DNA of 32,097 nt from CAMQVM01 sp044433365 (GCA_044433365.1 JAWXTR010000022.1:1-32097), one strand, 5' to 3'. Counted from the first letter of the stretch, positions 1 through 7,576 are shown. A program made the numbers and translations. The notes: generated by a model not told the origin, from the sequence alone.

Positions 1-94
1 TAAAAAAATTTTAACTTTTTTTCTGATTTTTGTGGGTTTTGTCGTTTTTTACCTTTTTTTTTGGAATTGGGTTTTTTGGAAGTTGGGGGAGTTT

Positions 95-220
95 TTTAGT
101 AAAACTGAGGAATTACTGAGGAAAACTGAGTAGTTGCTGAGTATTTCTGAGTTATTACTGAGTATTTCTGGGTATTTACTGGGTATTTACTGAGTAAAAC
201 TTAGGAAAGCTGAAAAAAAC
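95..220. repeat. 21-bp tandem repeats with 10.5-bp CTGAG phasing
   Basis: The trinucleotide CTG (mostly as CTGAG or CTGGG, often followed by TATTT) recurs with its C at 105, 116, 126, 137, 147, 158, 168, 179, 190, (200, as CTTAG) and 210. The steps alternate 11 and 10 bp, a mean of 10.5 bp, so every copy faces the same side of the DNA helix. Equivalently these are about six imperfect 21-bp units (for example those starting at 116, 137, 158 and 179). The array ends about 30 bp before the -7 box of the GH110 gene. A regulator array or a bent upstream element are both possible; this is inference. Confidence 0.75.
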
Positions 221-244
221 ACTATTTAAATTAAAAAAAATAGT

Positions 245-252
245 TATTTTTG
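245..252 (+). promoter_or_regulatory. -7 box of the GH110 promoter
   Basis: TATTTTTG matches TAnnTTTG. It lies 25 bp before the ATG at 278. No TTTG or TTG sits at the usual distance of 20 bp, suggesting an activator-dependent promoter. Confidence 0.5.
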
Positions 253-277
253 CATAAAACCAATAAATATATAGAAA

Positions 278-2113
278 ATGAAAAGAATTTTTACATTATT
301 ATTAGGTCTATCATTAAGCTCATTTGCTTTAATATCTTGCACCCCTCAAGAAGATGGTCCTAAAATTTACAATGTTGCTGATTATGGTCTAAAGGCTAAT
401 GATAGCAGCATTAATGCTACAGAGATTGTAGGGAAGATTATTGAAGAAATCCGTAAAGCAGACAAACCTGCAACAATAGTATTCGAAAAGGGTCAATACC
501 ATTTTTCGTGGGCGAAGGCTGCCGAGAGGGTATACTACATTTCTAATCACGACCAAGACAACCCAAAAACTGTAGGTATTCCACTTGACGAAATGGAAGA
601 TTTAACGGTAGATGGAGGAGGTTCGGAATTTTTATTTACAGGTCGTATGATACCTATATCTATAGTAGGTTGCGAAGATGTAATTGTTAAAAATTTCTCA
701 GTAGATTTTCCACAACCACAAAATGGACAAGCTACAATCATTGAAAATGATATTAAAAATAAGAAAATCACCTATCAACTTGAGCCATGGATGGATTACG
801 AGTTTGATGGCGACAAATTAATTAATAAAGGTGAAGGCTGGGACAACACCCTTATCGGAATGATTGCCTTTGATGGAGAGACAGGTCATGTTCTTTACCG
901 TACAAGCGATGTTTGGTTTGCCACAAAAGATACAGAGGAGCTAGGCGACAGAAAAGTGAAAGTTACATGGAATAACCCAAAACTTACACCAGGATCGAAG
1001 CTTGCACTTCGCAGTCTACGCCGTCCATCACCTGGCGTATTTATATCGCTATCTAAAAATACAGTTTTGGAGGATGTTACTGTTCACTACTCTGAGGGTA
1101 TGGGTCTGCTTGCGCAAATGTCGGAGGATATTACTCTACAAGGGTTTAATGTTTCGTTAAAAGAGGGAAGTGGAAGATGTTTTACATCACAAGCCGATGC
1201 TACTCACTTCTCTGGATGTAAGGGTAAAATCATCTCTAAAGGTGGTCTATATGAGAATATGATGGATGATGCTATTAATGTTCATGGAACTTACCTGAAA
1301 ATCGAAAAACGTATTAACGACACAACAGTTGAAGCTGCATACAAACACAAACAGGCATACGGGTTCTTCTGGGGAGAGGCTGGCGACGATGTACAGTTTG
1401 TAACCTCTAATACAATGGAGCTTACAGGTGGTCAAAATGTTGTTAAGAGTATTAAACCTGTAGATAAACCTACTATTGAAGGAGCAAAAGTATTCCAAAT
1501 AGAGTTTGAAAAACCATTAGATGCCTCTGTAAATGAGGAGTGTGGTATTGAAAATCTTACTTGGACTCCAGAGGTGTTATTTGCAGATAATACAATCCGT
1601 AATAACCGTGCTCGTGGCACTCTATTTAGCACTCCAAAAAAGACTATCGTCGAAAATAACTTTTTTGACCACACTTCTGGTACTGCAATTCTGCTTTGTG
1701 GTGACTGTAACGGTTGGTATGAAACAGGAGCTTGTAGAGATGTGGTAATTCGTAACAACCATTTTGTTAACGCACTTACAAATATGTTCCAATTTACAAA
1801 TGGTGTAATCTCTATCTATCCTGAGATTCCAAACCTAAAAGAGCAAAAAGCATATTTTCATGGTGGTAATAAAGATGCTGTTTTGATTGAAAACAACACC
1901 TTTGAGATGTTTGACAAACCTATAGTTTATGCAAAATCTATCGACGGTCTAACGTTTAGAAACAACACAATAATTACAAACAATGATTTCGAACCTTTCC
2001 ACGAAATTAAAGTACCTTTCTACTTTGAAAGAGTTATAAACTGGAGTATCGAGGATAACAATAAATTTGATAAAGGTTTTGATATCAAGAAAGATGTTAT
2101 TGTTAAGAACTAG
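278..2113 (+). CDS. GH110-like alpha-1,3-galactosidase, lipoprotein
   Basis: Predicted exo-acting alpha-galactosidase of glycoside hydrolase family 110; characterised members remove terminal alpha-1,3-linked galactose (blood group B, linear alpha-Gal, or carrageenan-type galactans) with inversion. The 611 residues are of normal family length. A lipoprotein signal ends at Cys21 (ALISC), so the enzyme is probably anchored at the cell envelope. The body shows the Asn-rich repeats of a right-handed beta-helix (VIVKNFSV, VIRNNHFV, VLIENNTFEM). The family signature MMDDAINVHG spans residues 328-337, with Asp307, Asp330 and Asp331 as the likely active-site acids. The ATG at 278 is kept because it gives a clean signal peptide and lies just downstream of a -7 box. 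The gene stands alone here, well away from the susCD locus. Family call is strong; the exact linkage and substrate cannot be read from sequence. Confidence 0.88.
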   Translation: MKRIFTLLLGLSLSSFALISCTPQEDGPKIYNVADYGLKANDSSINATEIVGKIIEEIRKADKPATIVFEKGQYHFSWAKAAERVYYISNHDQDNPKTVGIPLDEMEDLTVDGGGSEFLFTGRMIPISIVGCEDVIVKNFSVDFPQPQNGQATIIENDIKNKKITYQLEPWMDYEFDGDKLINKGEGWDNTLIGMIAFDGETGHVLYRTSDVWFATKDTEELGDRKVKVTWNNPKLTPGSKLALRSLRRPSPGVFISLSKNTVLEDVTVHYSEGMGLLAQMSEDITLQGFNVSLKEGSGRCFTSQADATHFSGCKGKIISKGGLYENMMDDAINVHGTYLKIEKRINDTTVEAAYKHKQAYGFFWGEAGDDVQFVTSNTMELTGGQNVVKSIKPVDKPTIEGAKVFQIEFEKPLDASVNEECGIENLTWTPEVLFADNTIRNNRARGTLFSTPKKTIVENNFFDHTSGTAILLCGDCNGWYETGACRDVVIRNNHFVNALTNMFQFTNGVISIYPEIPNLKEQKAYFHGGNKDAVLIENNTFEMFDKPIVYAKSIDGLTFRNNTIITNNDFEPFHEIKVPFYFERVINWSIEDNNKFDKGFDIKKDVIVKN

Positions 2114-2125
2114 TTCAAAAATAAT

Positions 2126-2170
2126 AAATAGGCAAATTTCGCAAAACCACTTTTGCAAATTTGCCTATTT
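2126..2170. terminator. Strong hairpin after the GH110 gene
   Basis: Bases 2126-2146 (AAATAGGCAAATTT core) pair with 2151-2170 around a CCAC loop, with one bulged C. It lies between the convergent GH110 and coaD genes. On the minus strand it is followed by a T-rich stretch, so it may stop transcription from both sides. Confidence 0.75.
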
Positions 2171-2176
2171 ACATAA

Positions 2177-2338
2177 GGGAACTTCTAAAATCTGACTTTC
2201 GGAACTTTTTCGTTTTAATGCTTCATCTTTGAATTTTGCAAATAAAGGCGGTAGGAGCCACTACAGCCTATATTCGCAAAATCCAAACCTAAAGCCTTAA
2301 AACGAAAAATCTCTCAAAATCCAGAATTTAGAACTCCC
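2177..2338. mobile_element. 162-bp palindromic MITE-like element with 5-bp target duplication
   Basis: The whole stretch is an imperfect palindrome with arms of roughly 60-75 bases. The ends are GGGAACTTCTAAA and TTTAGAACTCCC (the reverse complement begins GGGAGTTCTAAA); further in, TTTTTCGTTTTAA at 2206-2218 pairs exactly with TTAAAACGAAAAA at 2297-2309. It is flanked by CATAA on both sides (2172-2176 and 2339-2343). No protein is encoded. Related 43-bp copies occur elsewhere in the window. Size, ends and duplication fit a miniature inverted-repeat transposable element; the transposase that would move it is not present here. Confidence 0.8.
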
Positions 2339-2385
2339 CATAAAACAATGAAATTAAACCGAGTAGATTTACAAAGAAAAAATCT

Positions 2386-2853
2386 CTATCTAGGTATTTT
2401 AATAGTAATCCCTTTAGAAAGGAAAAACGATGGGTCAGAACCAAATTTTATTATTTCACGCACTGCTGTAGAGCTTACAGCAGAATATTTTGGAGAGGTA
2501 GTAAGATATATTGTAATAATCTCGGGAGCTAAAATTGAGTTAATATCAGCAAGATTATTTTCAGATTCAAAATCGGTATAGCTTCTTACACCACGTACAA
2601 TGTGTTTTATGTCCATTTTATGACATAAATCAATGGTAAGTGTGTTGTAATGAACAACTTCCACTCTATCATCATCCTTAAACACCTCATTAATAATAGC
2701 TTCACGCTCTTCAATAGGCAAAAATCCACTTTTTGATATGTTGTAGCCAATACCAACAACAACTTTATCAAAAATTGTCAATGCTTTGCGTACTATCTCT
2801 TCGTGTGCTACAGTAAATGGGTCGAACGAACCAGGATATAGAGCCTTTGTCAT
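2386..2853 (-). CDS. coaD: Phosphopantetheine adenylyltransferase
   Basis: Transfers AMP from ATP to 4'-phosphopantetheine to make dephospho-CoA, the penultimate step of coenzyme A synthesis in the cytoplasm. The 155-residue length is typical. The nucleotidyltransferase motif is GSFDPFTVAHEEI near the N-terminus (usual family form GTFDPxTxGH, so here VAH replaces the common NGH). The substrate-binding stretch VRGVRSYTDFESENNLADIN and the C-terminal ATP motif VSSTAVREI are intact. It is the last gene of a likely rpsP-rimM-coaD unit, but a 209-bp AT-rich repeat tract separates it from rimM and no separate promoter of the window's usual type was found there. The gene runs towards the convergent GH110 gene. 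Confidence 0.95.
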   Translation of the reverse strand: MTKALYPGSFDPFTVAHEEIVRKALTIFDKVVVGIGYNISKSGFLPIEEREAIINEVFKDDDRVEVVHYNTLTIDLCHKMDIKHIVRGVRSYTDFESENNLADINSILAPEIITIYLTTSPKYSAVSSTAVREIIKFGSDPSFFLSKGITIKIPR

Positions 2854-2879
2854 AGGAAATCAATGGAGAGTAATTAGTT

Positions 2880-3075
2880 GTTAATTATAAATTAAAAATT
2901 AAAAATTAAGAATTATAAATTATAAATTATAAATAATGAATTAAGAATTTATAAATTATGAATTATAAATTATGAATTAAGAATTTATAAATTATGAATT
3001 ATAAATTATGAATTAAGAATTTATAAATTATGAATTATAAATTATGAATTATAAATTACGAATTACGAATTATGA
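2880..3075. repeat. AT-rich tract with three perfect 36-bp tandem repeats
   Basis: Almost pure A/T sequence built from AATTATAAATTATGAATT-like units. Three identical 36-bp copies lie head to tail at 2938-2973, 2974-3009 and 3010-3045, each beginning GAATTAAGAATTTATAAATT, followed by degenerate copies. There are no unique spacers, so this is not a CRISPR array. The tract fills the gap between coaD and rimM and runs into the last codons of rimM. Confidence 0.9.
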
Positions 3076-3617
3076 GTTTCATAAAACTCATACAATCCCT
3101 CTGGTACTGCAGCTTCTACTACAAGTGCATCGATATAAATATCGGCAATAATTTCGTCGGCAGCTGGCACCATCACCTCTACGCCATCGAAATCAACAAT
3201 AAATACAGGATTATTTTCGTAGTCGATATGCGATAATATTTCGCCCATTCTTCCAGAAAGAGTGTCGAACATTTTGTAACCAACAAGATTTTCGAAATAA
3301 ATTTCACCATCCTCATCTTCGTCCGTATCTTCTCCGCCGAGTAGATTTGTAGGCATATAAAGCTCAGTTCCGATAAATTCTGAGATTCGAAGCTCCGACT
3401 CAAAATCATCAAATACCATAATCGCCTTATTTACACCTCGAGCTGAGAAAGATGATACAAAAAGAGGAACACGAAGCTCATCTACATAGATAAACATCGG
3501 TTCCTCTAAATAAATCTCGTCAGGAAACTCATCGTACAATCTTACAACCACCTCACCCTTAACTCCATAAAGTTTAGAGATACGAGCAATAGCTGTTAGA
3601 GATTGTTCTTTTTGCAT
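3063..3617 (-). CDS. rimM: Ribosome maturation factor RimM
   Basis: Assists maturation of the 30S subunit (16S rRNA 3' domain, S19 region). The 184-residue product has the N-terminal RimM domain (IARISKLYGVKGEVVVRL near residues 10-27) and a C-terminal PRC-barrel (FENLVGYKMFDTLSGRMGEI, then VMVPAADEII). Many Asp/Glu residues near 95-107 form an acidic linker between the two. It follows rpsP by 44 bp, the classic rpsP-rimM order. The last codons (His-Asn-Ser-stop) are made of the AATTCGTAATTCATAATT repeat that fills the downstream gap, so the C-terminal end may have been set by repeat expansion. Confidence 0.93.
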   Translation of the reverse strand: MQKEQSLTAIARISKLYGVKGEVVVRLYDEFPDEIYLEEPMFIYVDELRVPLFVSSFSARGVNKAIMVFDDFESELRISEFIGTELYMPTNLLGGEDTDEDEDGEIYFENLVGYKMFDTLSGRMGEILSHIDYENNPVFIVDFDGVEVMVPAADEIIADIYIDALVVEAAVPEGLYEFYETHNS

Positions 3618-3661
3618 AATTAGTTTGTATAATTATTTGATGTTCCCTTTGGGAGAATAAA

Positions 3662-4207
3662 CTATTCAGCAGCAGCCTCTTCAGTTGCCTCTTCGGCAGC
3701 TTCTTCAGCTTTAGCAGCAGCTTCAGCCTCAGCTTTAGCAGCAGCCTCAGCAGCTTTTTTAGCAGCAACAGCTTCAGCTTTAGCAGCGTTTACTTGAGAT
3801 TCTCTCTCTAAACGAACAGCAGCTTCTTTTGATTTTTCACCTTTAATAGCGTTAAGGTTTGCTTCGTTAGAAGCAGTTTTTGATGCTTTCCATGCTTCGA
3901 AACGCTCTACAGCTACTTCTTGAGTGAAAGCACCTTTTTTAACACCACCTTCTAGGTGTTTCATTAATAATACACCTTCGTGAGAAAGGATATTGTTAAC
4001 AGTGTCGGTTGGTTGAGCGCCTTTGTTTAACCATGAAAGAGCTTTTTCGAACTCTAACGATACCGAAGCAGGATTAGTGTTAGGATTGTAAGTACCAATC
4101 TTCTCAATAAATTTACCATCACGTGGTGCTCTGCTGTCTGCTACGACAATGTGGTAGAAAGCATAATTTTTCTTACCATGACGAGCCAATCTAATTTTTA
4201 CAGCCAT
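3662..4207 (-). CDS. rpsP: 30S ribosomal protein S16 with Ala/Glu-rich tail
   Basis: Structural protein of the small ribosomal subunit. Residues 1-80 are the conserved S16 domain (MAVKIRLARHGKKNYAFYHI, then VADSRAPRDGKFIEKIGTYNP). The remaining 100 residues are an extension ending in a low-complexity run of Ala, Glu and Lys that probably forms a charged helix; extended S16 proteins of about 180 residues are usual in Bacteroidota, so this is not a fusion. It leads the rpsP-rimM-coaD unit and has a good promoter 90 bp upstream. Confidence 0.95.
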   Translation of the reverse strand: MAVKIRLARHGKKNYAFYHIVVADSRAPRDGKFIEKIGTYNPNTNPASVSLEFEKALSWLNKGAQPTDTVNNILSHEGVLLMKHLEGGVKKGAFTQEVAVERFEAWKASKTASNEANLNAIKGEKSKEAAVRLERESQVNAAKAEAVAAKKAAEAAAKAEAEAAAKAEEAAEEATEEAAAE

Positions 4208-4297
4208 TTTTGTCTGTTTTAAAAGTTTATAATATTAATTAGGCTACTCAATATTATGGTGTTAGGTAATACATACCCGTCCATAATTTAAGCGGTG

Positions 4298-4328
4298 CAA
4301 AGGTAAGGATTATTTTTGGGTTTTGCAA
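4298..4328 (-). promoter_or_regulatory. Promoter of rpsP
   Basis: On the minus strand the -7 box TACCTTTG (4298-4305) and a TTG (4326-4328) are 20 bp apart. The resulting leader is about 85 bases long. Confidence 0.7.
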
Positions 4329-4348
4329 CTTTTATTTGAAAAATAAAC

Positions 4349-5182
4349 CTATTTTTCACAATTTATATCATTTAAAATATAATCAACAGTACATTTACCA
4401 ATTAAATAGTAGCCAGCAAGGTTTGGATGGCGATCTGAATACCACTCTGAATAGCAACCCAGCAGATAATCGAGGCGATTATCGTCCTCTTTTACTCTCT
4501 GGTAGCTTGTGCCTTTTTGTCTATAGATGGAAGTTTTGCTTTTTAGCATTTCGTGATATTTTTTAGGAATACTATCTAAGTGCATACCTCTTACATTTAA
4601 AGTGTGTTCTCCATATTTATCTAAATACTCTTGGTAAGGGGTGTAGATATCAAAAACCTCAAGATTTAAATCTTTTGATACGCTATAAATCATCCTATTC
4701 ATCTGGTCTGTATGCTCTTTTGGCATAAATGGTATAATTGTCATCGGAACGAGTTTTGCATCCGGAAAATCACTCCTTAGTCGCTCTAAAAGAGTCTTTA
4801 AATCGACTGGAAAATCACGCTCTCTATCTTCGCATTTAAACCAATCGTTGATACCGTAGCGAACAAAGATATAATCTACTTTTTCGCCAATAATCGGGGC
4901 AATTTGTTTTTCGTAACGACCAGATGTAAAGATTGATTTTGCTGTTTCGCCCGATTTTCCAAGATTAAGAGTCTCCACAACAGGCATATTCTCCTCAGCT
5001 TTTAAAAGCGCAGTTATATACTCTTCAAATTTTAGCGCATCGGTTTTTATGGAGTGCGGCACTCCAGCTTCGGTTGTACTATCGCCAATTAGCAAGATAC
5101 GAAGTCGGCTTTGAGCTGCAAAAACAGCTGTTGTTGAGATTATTAACAACAAAACCAACAGAAGGTTAATAATTTTTTTCAT
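4349..5182 (-). CDS. Secreted SGNH/GDSL-family hydrolase
   Basis: Predicted exported esterase of the SGNH superfamily. A signal peptide covers residues 1-22 (LLLVLLLIISTTAVFA). The four SGNH blocks are present: GDST (catalytic Ser35), NLGKSG (Gly78 or Gly75), GIND at 110-113 (Asn112), and DRH at 250-252 (His252). The 277-residue length is normal for a single-domain member. It starts 32 bp after the end of a second SGNH gene and is probably cotranscribed with it. The substrate is unknown; acetyl groups on cell-wall or extracellular glycans are the usual targets of such pairs, which is inference. Confidence 0.8.
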   Translation of the reverse strand: MKKIINLLLVLLLIISTTAVFAAQSRLRILLIGDSTTEAGVPHSIKTDALKFEEYITALLKAEENMPVVETLNLGKSGETAKSIFTSGRYEKQIAPIIGEKVDYIFVRYGINDWFKCEDRERDFPVDLKTLLERLRSDFPDAKLVPMTIIPFMPKEHTDQMNRMIYSVSKDLNLEVFDIYTPYQEYLDKYGEHTLNVRGMHLDSIPKKYHEMLKSKTSIYRQKGTSYQRVKEDDNRLDYLLGCYSEWYSDRHPNLAGYYLIGKCTVDYILNDINCEK

Positions 5183-5214
5183 AATATTGAATTTTTAGAA
5201 GTTCACTCTAATTA

Positions 5215-6603
5215 TCACAAACAACTCTCCATAGCAAATACAATTTTTTCAGCTAATGCCTCGCCCCCGGCAGCATTTAGGTGGGTGTAATCTTTTGAAA
5301 TCCACTTATTTTCAACAAATTGTGCCACTCCTCCCATCTTTTGCATTGCGCTATGTGTACTCCAAAAAAGAACTCCACAATCTTTTGCAACTTTTCGTTG
5401 CACTCTATCTAATGTTAAGACGCTTTGCATCGTAATAACCTGACCAGCATTAAGCTCGCCTCTATCACTAACGCCCATCATTACGATAGCTGCCTGTGGA
5501 TAGCAACTTTTAAGATGTTGCACCACCTTACTCATATTTTCACCATATAGTTCGAGCTGACTAGAGGTGTAGCCCGAAACATTTAGACCATACTGTACAA
5601 ATATGGTATTATATTCAATTTTCTGATTAAACTGATGGCAGAAAGCTCTGCTTACACTACTCATTTCAACTCCCGAACTACCTCTAAGCGAATAGTTATC
5701 GAGTAAAATACCCCCCGAAGCATCGTCAAAATAGGCTCCATAAAGCAACATATCTTGACAATCAATAAAACGATATTTTATCTGCGAAATAGATTGATTT
5801 ACAACAATAGATTGCAAGGAATCTGAGATAGATGGAGTGTATATTTTGCTCTCTTGGTCGTTAACAGCTACTTCAATAGTGCCACCTCCACGATTTATAA
5901 AAAATAGTGAAACTCTATTTATTTTTGCAGCATGAGGTCTATATCCTTTACCTTTAAACTCTACCCAACTATCTCCATCTTTAGATGAAAATGCTTGAGC
6001 TGCTAATCCATAATTTACTCCCGAAGTGGGAGCTAATATAGAGTGTGTTTTCCAGTTATCGCTAAAACTATGAATTATGGTTCCTCTATATTTTGCTACT
6101 GGCGACACAATTGGGATATAGCCCACACCACCGCCGCCAAATTTTGATTGTAAATATTCACGAACATCCATTGTAAGGATATCACCTTCAATAAACGAGT
6201 CGCCAATATATGCAATGCGACTTAGCCTATTATCGCCGCCTGTAAGCATATTAGCAATAATTTTGCTTTGAGATTTATTTTGTGAATAATCCTCAAAAAG
6301 AAATGGATTTACATGCTCTTTTTCCTCAATTTGAATATTTGTTGTGTCGCTTTTACTACTATTTTCAAGAGTATCCATAACTACCATATTCTCATTTAAA
6401 GGGGCTGACTCTAATCCAAAAATAGAGCGAATTGAGCTGTCGGAAATAATTGAAGAATAGATATTTATCTGCTTGAAGTAACTAGTTGGTGCAACCAAAG
6501 ATAGCAGTGTCATAATTGCCACCACCGAAACGGTAATTATAGTAGTATATTGTATGTAATTTTTTTTCAACTCAGTTTTGTTTTTTATAAAATATTCATA
6601 CAA
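5215..6603 (-). CDS. Membrane-anchored SGNH hydrolase resembling Ape1
   Basis: One N-terminal membrane segment (about residues 20-38) followed by a periplasmic SGNH hydrolase. Block I is IGDSFIEGDILT (Ser136) followed by an LQSKFGGGGVGY stretch; block III is YGLN; block V is DYTHLN (Asp438, His441). A beta-rich insert of about 180 residues lies between blocks I and III, the arrangement seen in peptidoglycan O-acetylesterase Ape1. Deacetylation of peptidoglycan or another envelope glycan is therefore a reasonable inference. No ATG start fits: both candidate starts are TTG. The one at 6603 overlaps a possible -7 box (6601-6608); the one at 6568-6570 would give MKKNYIQYTT, a good signal anchor, and may be the real start. 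No MBOAT O-acetyltransferase lies nearby. Confidence 0.72.
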   Translation of the reverse strand: MYEYFIKNKTELKKNYIQYTTIITVSVVAIMTLLSLVAPTSYFKQINIYSSIISDSSIRSIFGLESAPLNENMVVMDTLENSSKSDTTNIQIEEKEHVNPFLFEDYSQNKSQSKIIANMLTGGDNRLSRIAYIGDSFIEGDILTMDVREYLQSKFGGGGVGYIPIVSPVAKYRGTIIHSFSDNWKTHSILAPTSGVNYGLAAQAFSSKDGDSWVEFKGKGYRPHAAKINRVSLFFINRGGGTIEVAVNDQESKIYTPSISDSLQSIVVNQSISQIKYRFIDCQDMLLYGAYFDDASGGILLDNYSLRGSSGVEMSSVSRAFCHQFNQKIEYNTIFVQYGLNVSGYTSSQLELYGENMSKVVQHLKSCYPQAAIVMMGVSDRGELNAGQVITMQSVLTLDRVQRKVAKDCGVLFWSTHSAMQKMGGVAQFVENKWISKDYTHLNAAGGEALAEKIVFAMESCL

Positions 6604-6608
6604 AGATA
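6601..6608 (-). promoter_or_regulatory. Possible -7 box for the SGNH gene pair
   Basis: TATCTTTG on the minus strand matches TAnnTTTG but has no upstream TTG at 20 bp. If used, transcription would begin inside the longer reading frame and the TTG at 6568-6570 would be the start codon. Confidence 0.35.
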
Positions 6609-6632
6609 AATATTTTATTATATGCTGCTAGC

Positions 6633-6675
6633 AGGAACATATAAAATCCCTCAAAATCCACAAATTAGAACTCAC
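6633..6675. repeat. Degenerate 43-bp palindromic element
   Basis: Aligns without gaps over 43 bp to the 43-bp copies at 17111 and 22324 (for example CTCAAAATCC in the middle and AATTAGAACTC near the end). Flanks are CTAGC and CTATT, a decayed 5-bp duplication at best. It directly abuts the bioC stop codon. Confidence 0.65.
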
Positions 6676-7431
6676 CTATTTCTTACGAAAAATCATCAAA
6701 ATTGGATTATAAGTGAGTAAAACTCCATTTTTTGAGCTAAAATTCGAACTGTAAATCTCGCAAAATTTTTCTAATTTTCCTCTACTCCATTTAACGTTTT
6801 CTATTGCATTTACCCCTGTATATTTTAAGTGGCGAAGCACTTCGGTAGGGTTTTCAAACTCTAACATCTCACAGTAGCTCTCACATAGCAGCTTTTCATA
6901 GCCATTATTATCAAACCAACGGCAAAAATCAGACTCTCCAAAATATCTCAAACCTTGACTATTCGTTGCAAATGCAATCTCTCTAAAATTCTGATTATCA
7001 AAGGTGGTAATAGCAATTATAGAGCCACTTTTTACTGGTAATTTTGCGATAAAACCCTCTAAATCGTCAAACCACTGTACAACCGATGCCGAAACCACTA
7101 AATCAAACTTTTCTTGAAAATCATAGCACTCTGCATCCTCAAAAATGTAGCTAGCCACTACCCTATTTTCTCTACAAATTTGCTCTAAATAGGGATGTGC
7201 TTTGTGTGAGATATCGTTTAATGTCCAACTACAATCGCTGTAAAGTTTTGTGGTTTGTCTAGTCAAAAAGCCAGTTCCAGCCCCTATTTCCAATCCTTTT
7301 TTAGGGTTTAAGCATAAATTAGAGAGCTTCTCAGCAAGACGTATTGATATAGCTTGCTGCACTTTAGCGTGGTTATTGTATGTATCGAAATGGGAAGCAA
7401 ATCTTCTCTCCACTAATTTTTTATCTATCAA
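6676..7431 (-). CDS. bioC: Malonyl-ACP O-methyltransferase BioC-like
   Basis: SAM-dependent methyltransferase that caps malonyl-ACP as a methyl ester, letting fatty-acid synthesis build the pimeloyl chain of biotin. The 251-residue protein begins with the BioC-type RFASHFDTYNNHAKVQQAIS stretch, then the SAM-binding glycine loop LEIGAGTGFLT (residues 47-57), an acidic DAE after the second strand, and VVSASVVQWF, a form of the BioC ASSLQWF motif. No other biotin genes are adjacent in the window. The family is clear; pathway use depends on partners elsewhere. The ATG at 7431 is followed by a good N-terminal match. Confidence 0.85.
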   Translation of the reverse strand: MIDKKLVERRFASHFDTYNNHAKVQQAISIRLAEKLSNLCLNPKKGLEIGAGTGFLTRQTTKLYSDCSWTLNDISHKAHPYLEQICRENRVVASYIFEDAECYDFQEKFDLVVSASVVQWFDDLEGFIAKLPVKSGSIIAITTFDNQNFREIAFATNSQGLRYFGESDFCRWFDNNGYEKLLCESYCEMLEFENPTEVLRHLKYTGVNAIENVKWSRGKLEKFCEIYSSNFSSKNGVLLTYNPILMIFRKK

Positions 7432-7448
7432 TTTTTTACTCTCCCTTT

Positions 7449-7465
7449 AATTTTAGAAGTTCCCT
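7449..7465. repeat. Half copy of the 43-bp element
   Basis: On the minus strand GGGAACTTCTAAAATT matches one end of the palindromic element. It would lie in the bioC leader transcript, between the -7 box at 7496 and the start codon. Confidence 0.45.
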
Positions 7466-7495
7466 TTACTCGTAACAATGATTAAAAAACGTGCA

Positions 7496-7503
7496 CAAAG
7501 TTA
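7496..7503 (-). promoter_or_regulatory. -7 box of the bioC promoter
   Basis: TAACTTTG on the minus strand. A TTTG lies at 7528-7531, 24 bp upstream, which is longer than the 20 bp seen at the stronger promoters in this window. Confidence 0.45.
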
Positions 7504-7576
7504 CGTTTTTTAATTTAAAAATAATAACAAACTTACAATTATTGAAATTTGATGCTATTTTTTATAAAAATAGCAC

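Larger units (their letters stand above)
1..277. other. Non-coding leader of the GH110 gene
   Basis: No convincing gene is visible here. The first 100 bases are dominated by T and G runs. Bases 95-220 are a phased repeat array and bases 245-252 a -7 promoter box, both listed separately. The start of the window cuts off whatever lies further upstream. Confidence 0.6.

Noticed and set aside
2938..3045. Possible CRISPR array from 36-bp repeats
   Set aside because: The units are directly joined with no unique spacers and are pure A/T; no cas genes are present.
3574..3768. Lys/Leu-rich frame overlapping the end of rpsP
   Set aside because: It is the alternative frame of the Ala/Glu-rich S16 tail and has no independent support.
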